A stretch of 64,000 bases of DNA, taken from the NCBI GenBank assembly GCA_030407315.1, contig JALQPE010002354.1, positions 62,001 through 126,000 of the forward strand, in the 5' to 3' direction. Numbering within the stretch: the first letter of the stretch is position 1; the number at the start of each line of letters is the position of its first letter. Of this stretch, positions 22,681 through 36,913 are shown piece after piece. The DNA comes from Asparagopsis taxiformis (Eukaryota; Rhodophyta; Florideophyceae; Bonnemaisoniales; Bonnemaisoniaceae). The notes under the pieces were generated by a model. The model had not been told where the DNA came from and ran no database searches. It saw only the letters and a list, made by a program, of their open reading frames with translations. The position numbers were made by a program, and so were the translations under genes.

Positions 22681-23488
22681 TGTGATGCAATTTAAGTTGG
22701 TCGATGAAATCGATGCGAGCGCGCGCGTTTACGTAAGTCCGCATGCATCCGTTTGAGTTAGTTAGTAAGCGAGCGTACGCGTGGCGTGTTGATTACGTGT
22801 CACGGAGCGTCGATGCGAGCGCGTGCGCGCGAACTTTGCCACGAACCCGCGAGCCGGTGCCACGTGTAGCGATTTCCGCGAATTTCCCTTTATTTCCCCT
22901 TTTTGGGTTTTTTATGACGAAAGTCTTTTTCCCAAATATTTCCCTTTTTGCGTACGAGCGTGCGGCCGCCGCCGGCCGGACGCACAAGGACAGTCTGTCC
23001 CAATTAGTTAGCTATTAGTGGTCGCACTGCTTCGCACCCTACCAATAAACAGTCAGCACTTTCGCAGCTACAAGTTAAGCGTTCAGCGCACCGCGAGGAC
23101 CGATTGCGTTGAGCCGTTGCGTGCGGATTGCTCACGATCGCCGACGTACGTGCGCGCACGCCGCGTTTACCGACCGTCGAACTGCGTCGCACCGCAATAC
23201 TGCGCGTTGCGTCGCATACCACTAGGCCAGGGATTTACGACCCCTGCGTGGATCGTGTTGAGCTCGAGTTTACTCGGTGATCTCACCCTGAGATCACGGC
23301 TTGCGCCGGCCCGCGAATCCCGTGTTGCGATCGATCCCTGCCCGTTCCGCCGTTGTACCACCCGATTGCCACCGCGACCGAGCGACGCGCGAAACGCAAG
23401 TTCAACAGCGCAATCCGGTTCACTACGCCCTGACACGGCAAGCGATTCTAGAACTCTCTTAGTGACCGCCATCCCGGCTGGTCCTACA
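22681..23488 (+). mobile_element. LTR y2 (5' LTR of Gypsy-B unit 2)
   Basis: This 808-bp copy of LTR y starts TGTGATGC, one substitution from y1, and ends GGTCCTACA. The T run near the GGGTTTTTT block is one base shorter than in y1. Confidence 0.85.
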
Positions 23489-23490
23489 AC

Positions 23491-23508
23491 TGGTCTCTCG
23501 ACCTAGAA
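23491..23508 (+). promoter_or_regulatory. Primer-binding site, Gypsy-B unit 2
   Basis: Same 18 nt as in unit 1, located 2 nt after LTR y2. Confidence 0.7.
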
Positions 23509-24065
23509 TTGCGCAAACCGACGTGCGAACTCAGCGAAGAACAGAAACACCGCTTGGGGAAAACACGGGACGCCAAACCTATCGCTTACTCTAATTCTTC
23601 CTTTATCCGTTCGTCGTGCGCGACAGCGAGGGCGATTGACGCGTGCGCGCGTATCGCTATCCCGGAAGCGGTGCTATAGCCTCTCTGGTTTGTATAACTA
23701 CCCTACCTCTACTACGACGATTCGCCGCGCGGAACGACGCGATCGAAGACGCAGCGCGTGCGCGCGCTAGTTCGCAACCCTAACGCGGGTTCGGCGGTGC
23801 CGAAAATAGTGGGTTCGCGGACGATCGAGACCCGTCTTTGCGCATTCCGAGCGAGGAAGAAGCCCTCCTGCGAGCGAACTCGTCCCCCTCACCCTTACTA
23901 CGCGCGCACGATACGCAGACAATTTTCGGGAAGCGCTTCCCTTTTTACTCGCCAATTTTTCGACGCGCCGACGCGAGATTTTGACGCGCGTCGAATTCCC
24001 CTTTCTCCTTCCCCATCATCCCTTTTTCCCTTTTCCCTAGGCGACGATCGAACGCAACCGCGCCG

Positions 24066-26034
24066 ATGGATCCATCCGCGCCCGAGCGATCGAACGCGCC
24101 GACCGAACCGCCGCCAGTCGCGTTGCAAACGCACGCAGTCGACGCACTGGTCGCTTCACATATCCCTGACCCTACCGCTTCTCCGTGGCCGCCGTTACCG
24201 ACGCAAGCGCTCGCGAGCATCGACGACGACGCGCAAACGTCCGACGATGGCGCCGCAACGAAGCGCGAGGCCGAGTTCCGCGTTTCCGACGTGCACGCTA
24301 CGCCGTCCGCCACGCTTCCGAGCTTGGTTCGACAAGTAGTGGACGACCCCACGTTCCAATGCATGCTCCAGGCTGAAGTACGAGCTGCGGTGGACCGCGC
24401 TATCAAGGGCCAATCACGTGGATTGACGGCTCAGATGAGGGCGCAAGTCCACAACCTAATCGTCACTACGATGGACTCCCGCGAGGAGCACAATATGAAC
24501 GCGCGAACGTCGCTGCGCGCGAAAACCGAACGCGAACCGCAGCGCGCGCGACCCCTACGAACTACGTGCGCGACGCGGACCCCAAAGGATGGCTGGAACT
24601 GGCGCGCCAGGACCTGTCATTCGACGACCACTCGCCTTCGGATAGCGACAATGGACCCGCGCATCCCGGGCTGGTAGAGATCCAGCCGCTGAACGAGCTG
24701 TTCACGCGCGCGCTTTCGTATCGCACGTATCGCTTGCGTAATACGGACCGCGCGTTTAACCGAACAATTGCGAGCGAATTGGCTAACACAGCGAAAATGG
24801 TGCGTCATTCGATGCAAGGAGAGAATTTCACGGGCGCTGACGGAATCGCCGTGCTATCGTTCCTGAAGTATTTCAAGAGCGCATGCGACGACACCGGCGT
24901 ATCCGAAGGCGCAGCGTTGCCGATTCTCAAGTATTTCCTGGCCGACGAGGCGCGCGACACGTTCCAAACGTACGTGGGACGAACGTTCCGAGGAGCGCGC
25001 GCGGGCGTCGACTCGATTACGTGCTACGCGGAAGCCGTTCAGTGGCTCCTGCTAACCTATGCGCGCGAAGGCGACGTCGCGCAAGCGTATCGTGACGTGG
25101 CGCAACAAACGCAAGACCTGAAGAAAACCGAAACGCAATTCGCTACGAGACTACGACGCCGCGCGCTGCGCTGCGGCGATGCGTTTAGCGAGCGAACGCT
25201 TGTTTCTATTTTCGTCGATGGTCTACGAACCTATGCGCAACACCTCGTGCGGGACGCGCTGTCTCGCGACCCGCGTCGATACAACTTTCGAGAGCTAGTC
25301 TCTATGGCGCAGAGCCACGGGGACACGCACCGAGCGATGACGCCGAAGACGAGCGCGCGACCGCTATTACGGCGAACTCCTGCGCTCTACGTGGAAGAAG
25401 ACGAGACACCGACGCTGCAAGCACTGACCGTGGGGCACACCCCGCCATCAGGCTTCTCATCGCCAAACGTCTCAACCTCCGCTGCGACGCCGCACGTTCC
25501 GCGCGAACGGAAGTTCTCGACCCCGAGCCCATGCGAAGTCCAACCTCGCTTGGCACCCCTTCGTGGAATTATCGCACGCCACGCTCTCGCGACGCATCGC
25601 CCGCCGACCGCTCGCGACGCTTTGCGCATAACGACGACCGAGAACGCGAACGAGCGGGACCGTACACGGCGCACATACCGCGCGCAACTTACCCACCGCC
25701 TATCGTGAGACAGACGGCACCGGCCGACACGTCTCGCACAGCGGCGTTCCGCTGTCTGATATGCCGGAAGTTTGGGCACCCCATGGTAAGCTGCCTGCTG
25801 CTCTCATCCGAGCAACAGGCCGCGATTCGCGAGATGCATATCCACGCGCGTCTAACGCCCGAAGAACTGAACCTGCAGCGCAACGTTCAGGTTTTCGAAG
25901 TTTCCGCGGACGATGACGCACGCGAGCGCGAAAGCGAACGCACGCGCGAAGAGGACGCGCACGACGGCGAGCAGCTCACGCCCCACTCGGTTCGCTTCGC
26001 AGAAGACCCGGGAAACGCCTACGAGGAGTCGTAG
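24066..26034 (+). pseudogene. gag: Gypsy-B gag, unit 2, with an extra frameshift
   Basis: As in unit 1, the N-terminal frame (24066-24677) overlaps a second frame carrying the capsid region. In this copy the second frame ends prematurely at 25708, because one C is missing from the CCCC run present in unit 1 (near 25530). The remainder, with the zinc knuckle CLICRKFGHPMVSC, continues in a third frame to 26034. Gag from this copy would therefore lack its nucleocapsid unless the frame is recovered. The sequence is otherwise nearly the same as unit 1. Confidence 0.75.
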
Positions 26035-26078
26035 CGGGTGGGCCGACTCCTCTCCACTCAACGGACACGCGACGCGCG

Positions 26079-29000
26079 ATGACGCAGCCGCCGCGCGAAA
26101 GACCGCCTCCGTTACCACCCGAAACAGTGGTCCTGTTTCAGAACCCTACCGCGAACTACAAACTCGAGGTACGCGTCGGATATAATCTACGTACGGCCAC
26201 TGCGGTGACCGCTGTGCTTGATACCGGCGCGGGCCCGAGCCTCATTCGCGAGAACGTATTAGGCGCTGATTGGAAGCGCCACGCTACGCCGCCGACGCTG
26301 CGCTGCGCGATTATCGACGCGAATGGACGACGCCTCGCGCCGAACGCGTCGCTGCGACTTAGCGTTCTCCTAGGTGCCCGCGCGCACCTTCAAACTTTCC
26401 TGGTGATGCCGCGCTTATCCGTCCCTTGCATTCTGGGAGCAGACTTCATCGACCGTGTGGTTCGGATGATCTATACTGGGCCGCAGCGCGCGTTGCAAAC
26501 CCGCTATGGAGACCACGTTCCAATGCTCCCACGCACGCCGACGAAACCGCGCCGCGCACCGACCCCCAAGACTACCCGACCAACAGATTTCGCGCCTATC
26601 CGCGTTGCGCGCCGCACGTCGATTCCGCCGCACGCGACGCGCACTATCGAAGTCACCACGGGCGCTGACGGACGCTGCATCACGATACCCGCGACCGACC
26701 TCTACGGGCAGAAGTTGCTTGGTCTAGCCAACGGTGAAACGCAGGTTAAAAGGAACGTGCCCTTCAACGTGCACGTGCACAACGCCGGCACCCGCCTACA
26801 GGTATTGCCCAAAGGCATGAAGATGGGCGCCGCAGTGCCCAACCCCGTAGGTTGCCTACAAGTGGCGCAAGAGGCGCCGACTCCACAAGACCGACCGCCC
26901 GACGATGCGACGCCATGCAACGCGACGAACCCGCCGGACCTGCGCGAAGCCGACAGAATTGCGAACGCGACGCCGCATTGGGAAGACCTCTTACGCGCGA
27001 CGCTACGTGATGAGCGAGTAGACGACGACCTACACGCGCGAATTATCGAGATGCTGCGAAAGCACGAGCGAATGTGGAATGGCACGCTTGGAGCCATCCA
27101 CGCGACAGAACACCGCATCGAACTGGTTCCGGGGGCGACCCCCGTCAACCAACCGCCGTACCGCGCCGGACACGCGTCGCGCGAAATTATCCGTACGCAA
27201 GTGGATAAGATGCTCCGCGCTGGAGTGATCGAACCTGCTACATCGGAATGGGCGAGCCCGGTCGTAGTCGTGCCTAAGAAGGATGAGACTTCCCGCTTCT
27301 GCATCGACTACCGCCGCTTAAACGCCGCCACCGTCAAGGACGCGTATCCGATTCCGCGCATGGACGATTGCGTCGATTCGCTCGGTAACGCGACGGTTTT
27401 CACTACGCTGGACTGCAACTCGGGATACTGGCAGATCCCGGTAGCGCACGCCGACCGCGACAAGACTACGTTTACGCCGCATGTTGGTACGTATCGCTTC
27501 CGCCGTATGCCCTTCGGACTCTCGAACGCGCCCGCGACGTTTCAGCGCGCGCTCGATATCTTGCTCGCGAACGTGAAATGGCAGCACTGCCTAGTCTACC
27601 TGGATGACGTAATCATCTTCTCCGCCGATGTAAACGCGCACGTGCATCACGTCGACGAGATACTGGGAATCCTCGGACGCGCTGGCGTTTCGCTTAAATT
27701 CGCGAAGACTGAGTTCTTCAAGCGCTCGGTAGACTACCTGGGACATACTATTTCGCCTGGAAAGCTATCCGTGCCGACGACGAAATGCGACGCGCTGTGC
27801 GATGCGACGTATCCGACGACGAAAACGCAGCTGCGCAGCTTTCTGGGAACTTGCAACGTATACCGCCGATTCGTTGAAAAATTCGCGTTCGTAGCCGCGC
27901 CGCTTACGCAGCTGTTGAAGAAGGACCAAGGAGATAACCTACCCGCGCCGACGCCAGAGCAAACGCGCGCGTTCGAATCATTGCGACGAGCGATGCTATC
28001 TCCGCCTATTCTTCGCCTACCGCGCGAGGGACACCCATACGTGCTCGATACCGACGCGTCGCAAGGACAAATCGGATGCGCATTATTTCAGCTAGACGCC
28101 GACGAAGACACATTACATCCAGTCGGATACTGGTCGCGCACGCTTAACGACGCGGAGCGAAATTATTCGACGACGGAACGCGAATGCCTCGCGGTGGTAT
28201 GGGCAGTGTTACTACTACGCGCGTATCTAGAAGGACGGAAGTTCACGGTTCGTACGGACCACAATTCGCTGCGCTGGATTCTAAACATGACCTCTGCGGA
28301 AGGACGACTCGCGCGCTGGCGATGGCGATTGCGACTCGCCGAGTTCGAGTTCGACGTCGAATATAAAAAGGGTAAACGCCATGTCATCGCCGACGCGCTC
28401 TCGCGAATGGCCACGCGAAGCGGCGACGAGACGGAAATACCGGACGAGATACCCTGCTTCGACGCCGCGAACATCGTTGAACCGCACGCGGACGCTTATG
28501 CGCGAACCGATACCGCGCTACTATGCGACTACGCAGAATACTACCCGAGTTTGGACTGCCTACTGGCAATTCGGTCGTGCATCGAACCGCCCGTGTCCAC
28601 TGACGAGTGGATTCGCGAGCAAGCGACGGACGAGTTCTGCCAAAACGCGAAACGCGATGTCGAAACCGCGCCGCAGTCGCGCTTTCACCTGTCCCCCGAT
28701 GGGATACTTATGAGGACCGCGCCGCTCGACGACGCCACGCAGATAGTCGTGCCCGAAGCGATTAAGGGGCGCATTTTGCGAGCTAACCATTACGCGGTAA
28801 CCGCAGGACATCCGGGCGCGCGACGCATGTATGACGCAATTCGACGCGCGTACTACTGGCCGATGATGAGCGTAGACGTCTACACTACGGTGAGACAGTG
28901 CGACGCGTGCGCACGCAACCGCGTTACGCAATATCGCCATACGAACGCCCTGAAGCTATTCCCCGCGACGCGCCCGCTCGAAGACGTCGCTATCGATATC

Positions 29001-30313
29001 CTTGGGCCGCTGCCCGAGACTCCGCGCCAACGCCGCTTCGTACTCGTAATCGCAGACCGCTATAGCAAACTCTGCCGACTCATCGCGCTCGGACACGTAT
29101 CCGCGCTCGCCGTTGCGAAGGCATTTTGCCGAGATTGGGTTTTCGTTTACGGACCGCCGCGCACGCTACTTTCGGACAATGGGCCGCAATTCCGCTCGAA
29201 GCTGTTTCAGGAGACTTGCGCGCTGATAGGTACGCGAAATATATTCAAAAAGACGTACCATCCGCAGTCGAACGGACAAGTCGAGTGCATGAACCGCACC
29301 ATCGTCGCGACGCTGCGTCATTACGTAGATGAGGAGCGCAGAGATTGGGACGAGCATTTAGACGCGCTAGCGTACGCTTACAACCGCGCGATACACCGCT
29401 CGACGAATACGTCGCCGTTCGAACTTACGCTCACGCGCTATCCCGTATCGCTAGGAACGGAACAAGTGGACACGATTCGCAGCACGCCGTTCCTTCGTAT
29501 GGAATTTCTAGCGCGATTATCGGACGCCTACGCGCGCGCAGCAAACGCGCTGAAGAAAGCGCAAGCGCGGTATAAACGGGATTTCGACCGCGGCGTACGC
29601 GCAGTGAACAAGGAAATCAAGGTGGGTGACCAAGTATACTTGGATACCCGCGCGGGAGCGACGACTCAAGCGCAGCGAGACGAAGGAGCGCGTGCGTCGA
29701 AATTGGACTACCCCGTCTCCGGCCCTTTCCCTGTAATAGGCTGTCGCGGCCATACCTACGAAATCGTAATAGATGGCGTGCCCGAGCTCGTTAGTTCCGA
29801 CCGCATCCGTGTCGCACCGCGTATTGCGACGCCCGCGTCGACCCCGCTAGACGACGAGGAAGATACTACCGCAACGGAAGCCGCTAACGACGCTACGCGC
29901 GCAGCGAACGCGACCTCGAAGCTGCGCGCAAAGTTAGCCCAGAGTCTGGGTACGGAACGCGCGAATTTATGATTGACAAACTCATGGCCGAAGGCATTGA
30001 CGATGCTGGGGAAGCCGTTTTCCGAGTGCGCTGGAAAGGATATTCGCCGCGCGATGATACCTGGGAACCCGTGGGCTCACTACCCGCACCTATTGTTGCA
30101 CGCTTTCGCAGGGACCTAAAGCGAATTGCTTCGAACGCCGCCGGACGCGACACCGAGACCGGCCGCGCTACGTCACGCAACCGCCGGGGACCCCCGCCGA
30201 AGAAGCGCACTCCGGAAGCGACAAGCGTCACCAAACCGCGCCGGACGCCACCCAGTCGCTCAAGTTCGCGGTTAGCGGACAAGAGGACGCGCCACCGCCC
30301 GCCACGCAACTAA
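26079..30313 (+). pseudogene. pol: Gypsy-B pol, unit 2, chromodomain out of frame
   Basis: One frame of 1,297 codons (26079-29972) covers protease (DTGAGPS, about residue 48), reverse transcriptase (YLDD, about 507), RNase H (DTDAS, about 658) and integrase (second core Asp in SDNGPQF, about 1031; Glu in NGQVEC, about 1068, where unit 1 has NGQVER). The frame ends before the chromodomain, which continues in another frame at 29969-30313. Unit 1 has an extra T at the matching place (near 15660), so this copy lost one base there. The catalytic domains look intact, but targeting through the chromodomain would be lost. Confidence 0.85.
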
Positions 30314-32150
30314 CGTGCAAAACCGCCGAGCCAAGAGCGGCATACGAACCAAGGAGGGCGCCTGCGTAGCTCATGGAGAAAACGGGCCAGGACCATGAGG
30401 CACGCTCTGACGCGCATGCGAAAAAGCGCGCCGACGCATCATCCTTGCCGTCTACTTCGTGTGCCCGCGGCGTCCAGCATTCTCGAACCGGTTCAGGCGA
30501 TGACGTGACACCGCACGAAAACGTCAGCCGCGACGTCAGACGAAGTTTCACCGCGCCCTGCGCAATTGACGTTCTACCGCTGAATGACTTGGAACGGTCG
30601 CCGCACGCAATGGAGCGACGCCGCTCGCGAGCCGCTTACGCACCCGTCCGGCAAGCCGCACATGATTCGTCGTTTGCGCGTTGCGTTACTACTCGCGTCA
30701 GCTATCCGCACGGAGGCAATCCACACTGGGCTAGGCTAACTGGGAGTTGAACGCTTGCGCGAGCATACAAACGAACGTTTTGTACTGCTGGTGCTAACAC
30801 GCGTCGCGCAGAACGCCGTCGATGCGTGGGAATCGAGCCCACTCGCTTACGCCCTAGACGCCGCCCGCTGACCACCTGTGCGAGGTTCGGAAACCGCTGC
30901 GCAAGTCGCGCCAAGACCACCAGGAGACACCACGTATCACTCCTCGCCTGCGCTTCGACCGCTCTTCGTTCGCCACGCAACCACTCTTCGTTCGCCCTGC
31001 AGCTACTCGTCGCCCACGCTATGCAACCCTCAATAACCGCCTACCGCCACGCAGAGGTCGCGCTATTTCACGCACTGAGAGTCTCGCCCGTATGTCGGCG
31101 CACAACCTGGAAAATGCGTGCAAGCCCGGCATCGACTAACTCTCTGACTGACTCTAGGAGATGTGCGATGCGCTGGAACCAGCGATGGGTTTCGCGCGAA
31201 AATAGGGGAGCGGCTCCGAAATTGGGTGCGCAGTCTGGCCCGGCGGAATAGCAATTTGACCGTCCCGCAAAAATTGTCCCACGAGAAAATTGTTGGCGAA
31301 GGGGCACCTGGATTGCGCCGCCGCCACACTGACCCCCACGCCGTGACAAGCCGTCCCTCGCTGCCGTCATTTGATTGGACGACAACACGCGCAGACTCCA
31401 GCGAGCACCTCGAACTCGGTGGAAAGACGCAGTCACCTGGACGTACGCCGGTCTCCACCGAGAATATAGTGGCATTCACGCGCGCATCTCCCCCTCAGCG
31501 AAAGCGCGGAGAATGAGGCCTAGTCTACAAAAAGAAAGAGGCGACCCACACGGGAGCCCACGAATAAGGCCCTTTCGCCCCGCTCTAGCCATGGAACAGC
31601 GGATGCGGTAGTGAGACACGAACGTAGGTAGCAAGCGAGGCGACGCGAAGGCGAAAAACGAAGGCGCGTAGCAACGAACCGATGACGCGACCGCGAGCGA
31701 ACGCGCGATGGAATTAACCAGCGGCGGCGAGAACCACGAGCGACGAACCGACGAAGCGAACGCATTACGACGATCGCGCTCCGGCGTACCGGCCGCCCCA
31801 ACTCACCCCGTTCACCCCCCTCTCAAGTTCCACAACACACGCAACCCAACGCTTGCTGGAAATATCGGCACGTGCTGATGGCAGACTTCGTCCGGTTGTC
31901 CCCCGAACGGCGACGTGGACAACGGGCACATACGGCTTTGAGCCACGACACGCGCGTCCTTACTAAAGGCACACCGACGCTTGCGTGCCTCATGATCTGG
32001 CACGCCGAGTACCGGCCGGCCCCCAGCGTCACACTACAGCGCGTGTACCAAGTGGAGGAACCAAGAGGCGGGAAGGGCGACACGTAGATACCAACAAGAC
32101 GATTTTATTGCAAGGAGAATGTAATGCGTGTTAACTGGATGGAGCAAGAA
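30314..32150. other. Gypsy-B unit 2 region between pol and antisense gene
   Basis: Equivalent to 16077-17915 in unit 1, with scattered substitutions and a few small indels. No gene is supported. Confidence 0.45.
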
Positions 32151-34972
32151 TCAGGACGGAGGTGCGCGTGTGTCATCGTCTCGACGCGTGTGACGGCTGG
32201 ACGAACTACCCGCCGTATTGCGCGAACGAGCGCGGCTCGAAGCCGTATCTGCCTGGTGACCGCGTCGCCGTTCGGGATTCAACACCCGAACGACGCGCCC
32301 ATCATGTACGCCAATCCGAAGTGGAGGAATACTCGTGCGACCCGTCGAAGCCGCGGCCGCGCGCGAACGCGTCATGGGCCGTGCGCCGCCGCGTCCTGAG
32401 CCAACGCTCCCCGCAGCGCCACGTACCGCTTCTGCGCGCAACTCGCTCACGGACTGCGTTTCGCCAGCTGACTCTTTCTCGCCCACGGACCCAGTCGGGG
32501 ACCGCTGCAGGAAGCCAACGACATCGTTCAACGCCGAACCCAACCGGTGCGCGCGTTCGATAGTGTCTTGAACCTTGAGCACGGTATCACTTTCTCGCGC
32601 GCGATATTCGTCGCGCACCGCAGCGATACGAGCTGACGACCGCCCTCTTTCTACTTCCAAATTGGCTTCGACTTCGACGAGCGCACTCTGCGCCGTCTGC
32701 TGAGCAGTCACCGCAGCGTCACAGCGAGTTCGAAGATTCGCTAGCGCCGCCCGATCACCCTCAGCCTCCTTCCTGTACGCCGCTGCACGACCTTGCAACT
32801 TCCCGATGTCTTCGTGCATACGCTCAATACGCGCAGCGTCTTCGTCGACCTTGCGTTTTAGCGCGGCTTCGCGCTCCTCCGATTCCGCCAACGTCTTCCG
32901 AGTCTCGCGCAGGACCGACACGGCTTCGTCACGTGCCTCAGACGCATCATCGCGCGCCTTGATTGCCTCGTCGAGCGCTCTGGTGGCCGCGCTAAGTCGC
33001 CCCAAAGCCTCGTCGCGAGCTTGCGCGACCGACGTCACGCGCGACAACGCTTCATCCCGACCCTGCTTGGCCGAAGAGAGTTGAGTTTGTAGCCCGTCTG
33101 CCGCCGGCGAACCAGCGACTACACCGGCGTCGACACCAGCCACCGCCGCGGGCGCTTCTGCACCCTCGCCAACAACCGCCGAACCCGATGCCGCTAGCCG
33201 TCGCCGCACTTGCACCTGCTTCGCCGGGCATATTGGTGGTGCCTCGACCCTGAGTGGCTTTCTTCAGCTCTTGTAACTCGTTGTACACCTTCACGTACTC
33301 CGCCCGCAGCGCCGCGTCCAACTGCGCAACGTCGAAAGGAGCCCGTGGTGCTTCGGAGAACAACGAGTAGCGCCCATCGCGGAACCGCCGGCGCTCAACG
33401 GCCAACAATGCGGCCATCCCAAGGTACTGCGCATATTCCCGCGAATTCGTTGCGCGCATCACATGCAACTCGTCAGAAGACAACGCCGACAAGACAGCAT
33501 CTACGGTAACGACGTCGCCCGCTTCTAGATGCGCGAACGCGCTACGTGAAGGGTTGCGCGGCGACTTCAGTAGCAAGTGAGGGATCTCCGTATCCTGTGA
33601 ACTCCGAGCGCGCCATGCGCCCAATCCACGACGCCGCGTTCCGCGCTCCACGGTAGCCACTGGCCACCTTCATTGAAGTCCACGCCGGGAACCACGTCGA
33701 AGACTGGCATCTCGTCCCATGGACACGCGCGATGCTCCGACAAGAGACTTTCTAAGTGCGCGACTGAATAGGTGCCGCCACGAACGACCGCCGCAGCGCC
33801 GACGCTCTCGATACCGGCGATGAGCCGGTCGCTCAAGCGAACGAAACGACGCTCGACGAACGCGACATGAAGCCAGGCGCAGGCCACCATCACGACCCAT
33901 TCGCTAGGCTAAGCGCCACGGCCCAGAAGTAGGAACGCGTCTCGACCGGAACATCAAGACCAAGAAGGACAGATGGTGCATAATGGAAGACGCACGGCAG
34001 GGGAACGGACAGCGATTCGGGAGCGTCAGGCCAGTCGTGCGGGTCGTAGCGCGGGAAGAAGGAACTCACGCGATCTTCTGGGAACTCGCGAAATTCGACG
34101 TCGCGATGCGTAACGAAGTAACCGGTCGAGCGACGCAAGCGCAATTCACGACGCGCCTCGGAGCGCATCCCCGCGTCGAAAAACCAAGGCTCACTAACTT
34201 CTCCCTCCCGTTCAACATCATTCCAGGGAACGCCGCCGTCCAACAAGAAACCGGCGCTAGGCGCCGCCGCCCAGGGGTCAAGATGCGCGAACTCGTCGCG
34301 ACGCATTGTGCGAAGACGCGCCAAGTGACGTACCAACCGCTCATCCGCCGCGTCCTCCAGGAAGTAAGTGTCACAAGGAAGGTTCGAAGGTACAGCCAAA
34401 TCGCACCACGCCGCCTCGCGTCGCGCATCCCATACGGCTTGCGTATTCTTGTGGCCAGGTAACACCGCATAGCGGTTGACATCGGCGATACGCGTCCATA
34501 GGAAACGCCGCGGAAAGTATTGGACGCGACTCAATTCGGACCAAGTTGGCATCGCGCGCGGCAGGAACCGGAACGCAGAAGGGTCATCGTAACGCGCACG
34601 CGGAGCGGCGACGGGGACGCGCTGCGCGGCCGAGGGGAGCGACACGGAAGAAGGGGCAGGTACGGAACGAAGAGGCACGCCAACGTTGGCACGACTCCCA
34701 GCCGCGGGTGTAGCGGCTACGTCCACTGTCGCAACAACGCCCGATGACGCACCGACATTATCCGCGTTATGCGCACTCGACGACGCGGCAACCGGCGCGC
34801 TGGTGGACGACGCTTGAGCCATTGACAGATAAAATGGGCTCTCGGGGCTCATAGGAGATGGCGAAGCGGGACGCGGAGTCGCCAATGGCGAACGTATCGG
34901 CGTTGCAGCTTCTTCGCCGGAAGGGACGCTGGCGCACAGCCAGCTGGGGAGAGTATCACCGTCGTGCGCCAT
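32151..34972 (-). pseudogene. Gypsy-B antisense gene, unit 2: coiled-coil protein, frameshifted
   Basis: Nearly identical copy of the unit 1 antisense gene, with an ATG at 34970-34972. The pieces are 34972-33890, 33893-33567, 33660-33052 and 33215-32151. At the first break this copy reads CGCTAGGCTAAG where unit 1 reads CGCTAGGCGCTAAG, and neither version restores the frame. The other breaks are shared, so they predate the duplication or are spliced out. The coiled-coil segment of about 354 codons is intact in both copies. Confidence 0.65.
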
Positions 34973-35143
34973 GGCGAAAGCGACCGCGTGCGAAAACGAG
35001 CGAAGCAACGAATGCGAGTGACCGAGGAGAAAAGAAGGATAGAAAGAGAGAGAGGATCGACAGGAGAAGAGTGGACAGAGAGAAAGAAAAGGCAAAGGAT
35101 ACGCAGGAAGAGATGACGCGCGGGGACGCGCTGTGATGTTAGT

Positions 35144-35152
35144 CGGGGGGAG
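35144..35152 (+). promoter_or_regulatory. Polypurine tract, Gypsy-B unit 2
   Basis: CGGGGGGAG abuts LTR x3, as in unit 1. Confidence 0.75.
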
Positions 35153-35942
35153 TGTGGTGCAATTTATGCCGCTAACGCGAACGCGGGTTGGAGCGATACC
35201 GACGAGTTGAGTCCGCGTGCATCCGCGCTGAGTTAGTTAGTAAGCGAGCGTACGCGTGGCGAACCGATTACGTGTCACGGTGCACCTGCGCGAACGCGTG
35301 CGATTGCAAACCCGGCGCCACGTGTAGCGATTTCGACGAATTTCCCTTTATTTCCCCTTTTTGGGTTTTTTATGACGAAAGTCTTTTTCCCAAATATTTC
35401 CCTTTTGCGTGCGAGCGAGCGGCCGCCGGCCGGCCACGGTAGGACAGCCTGTCCTTTAGTAGTTAGCTATTAATGGTCGTTCTGCTTCGCACCTTACCAA
35501 TAAACAGGCAGCATCTTCGCAGCTACGAGTTAAGCGTTTAGCGAATCGCGAGGACCGATTGCGTTACAACGTTGCGTGCGGGTTGCTCACGATCGCCGGC
35601 GTTCGCGTGCGCGCTGCGCATAAACCGATCGTCGAACCGCGTCGCACCGCGATAGCGCGCGTTGCGTCGCACGCCACTAGGCCAGGGATTTACGACCCCT
35701 GTGTGGATCGCGTTGTGCTCGAGTTTACTCGGTGATCTCACCCTGAGATCACGGCTTGCGCCGGCCCGCGAATCCCGTGTTGCGATCGTTCCCTACGCGT
35801 TCCGCCGTTGTACCACCCGTTCGCCAGCGCGACCGAGCGACGCGCGAACGCAAGTTCAACCAGCGCGTTACGGTTCACCTCGCCCTGACACGGCTGCAAT
35901 TCTAGAACTCCCTTAGCGATCGCCACCCCGGCTGGTCCTACA
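35153..35942 (+). mobile_element. LTR x3 (3' LTR of Gypsy-B unit 2)
   Basis: The third 790-bp copy of LTR x, followed again by CCGAC and the spacer. Confidence 0.85.
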
Positions 35943-36913
35943 CCGACCCCTCAGCTGGACGCTGCACCTCTGCAATTGCTTGCAGCTTCACCACTGTTTC
36001 CCACCGTGTCCCACATTTCTCCCTTGAGGATGGTGAGTCTGACTTGCATGCCGATTCGGGTTATTGTTATGTTTCTACGTGTATGCAAATGGAGGCCATG
36101 GGGAAGTATTGTACACTTTTACAGCTTTAGAAATGCGGCGAAGCCACTTGTACATGTAAATGATTTCTTTAATCTACGCCATCACACTTATGAACTCCCA
36201 AGGGGTTCAGCTCGAGAAAGCTAGCCCAGAACCAATTTGGTGCAGCAAACACCCATTTGCTCTTTAGTTGAACATTGCTTTTCCATTTCACTGGCGCTCG
36301 CCCTCGGAGAATTAACTCTATCGTGTCTGGGAATATACTGAACTTCCACTGGCGCTCGCGAGCGTACTTTCATGGGTAACCCCTGTTTCGCGTCCTTTAG
36401 AACCTGTGAGGAGACCGCCTCATGACTCTTCGCCCGATCGCTACGGAAGCGGTCCCAAACTATACAATATCATTCTGGTCGTAATTTTTTTTTGGATCTG
36501 CAGAGGAGGATTTGCATATGCAAAAATGGCTATGAAGTCTCCATGAGAGGTTTCAATATAGACAGACCTAAGTGTTGGACACATGAACCGGCTCGGAAAG
36601 TTAGCGATTAATGGAAAAGCCAATGGGCCAACGGGGTTCCGGGAGCGTTAGGAGACTCCGAAGCGCGATGAGCTAGACGCAGATGCGTGTTGTCTCGCAT
36701 TATTTTACGAAACGGGCGCCAGTGGCGGACGATGCATCGATGGCAATTTACGAATTTCCGGAATTTCATAATTTTTAAAAAATGCAAGAATTCGAAAAAA
36801 TTTGAAAAAGTATAAGAACAGAAAAATAGATGTGGCGCAATTAATATCCTGCGTCGGAACCGCTAGCGAAAGCGTGAGTCGCGATGGGTCCGCATGAATC
36901 GAGACGAGTTCAG
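35943..36913. repeat. Spacer copy 3 between x and y LTRs
   Basis: Third copy of the 971-bp spacer. No gene is seen. Confidence 0.6.
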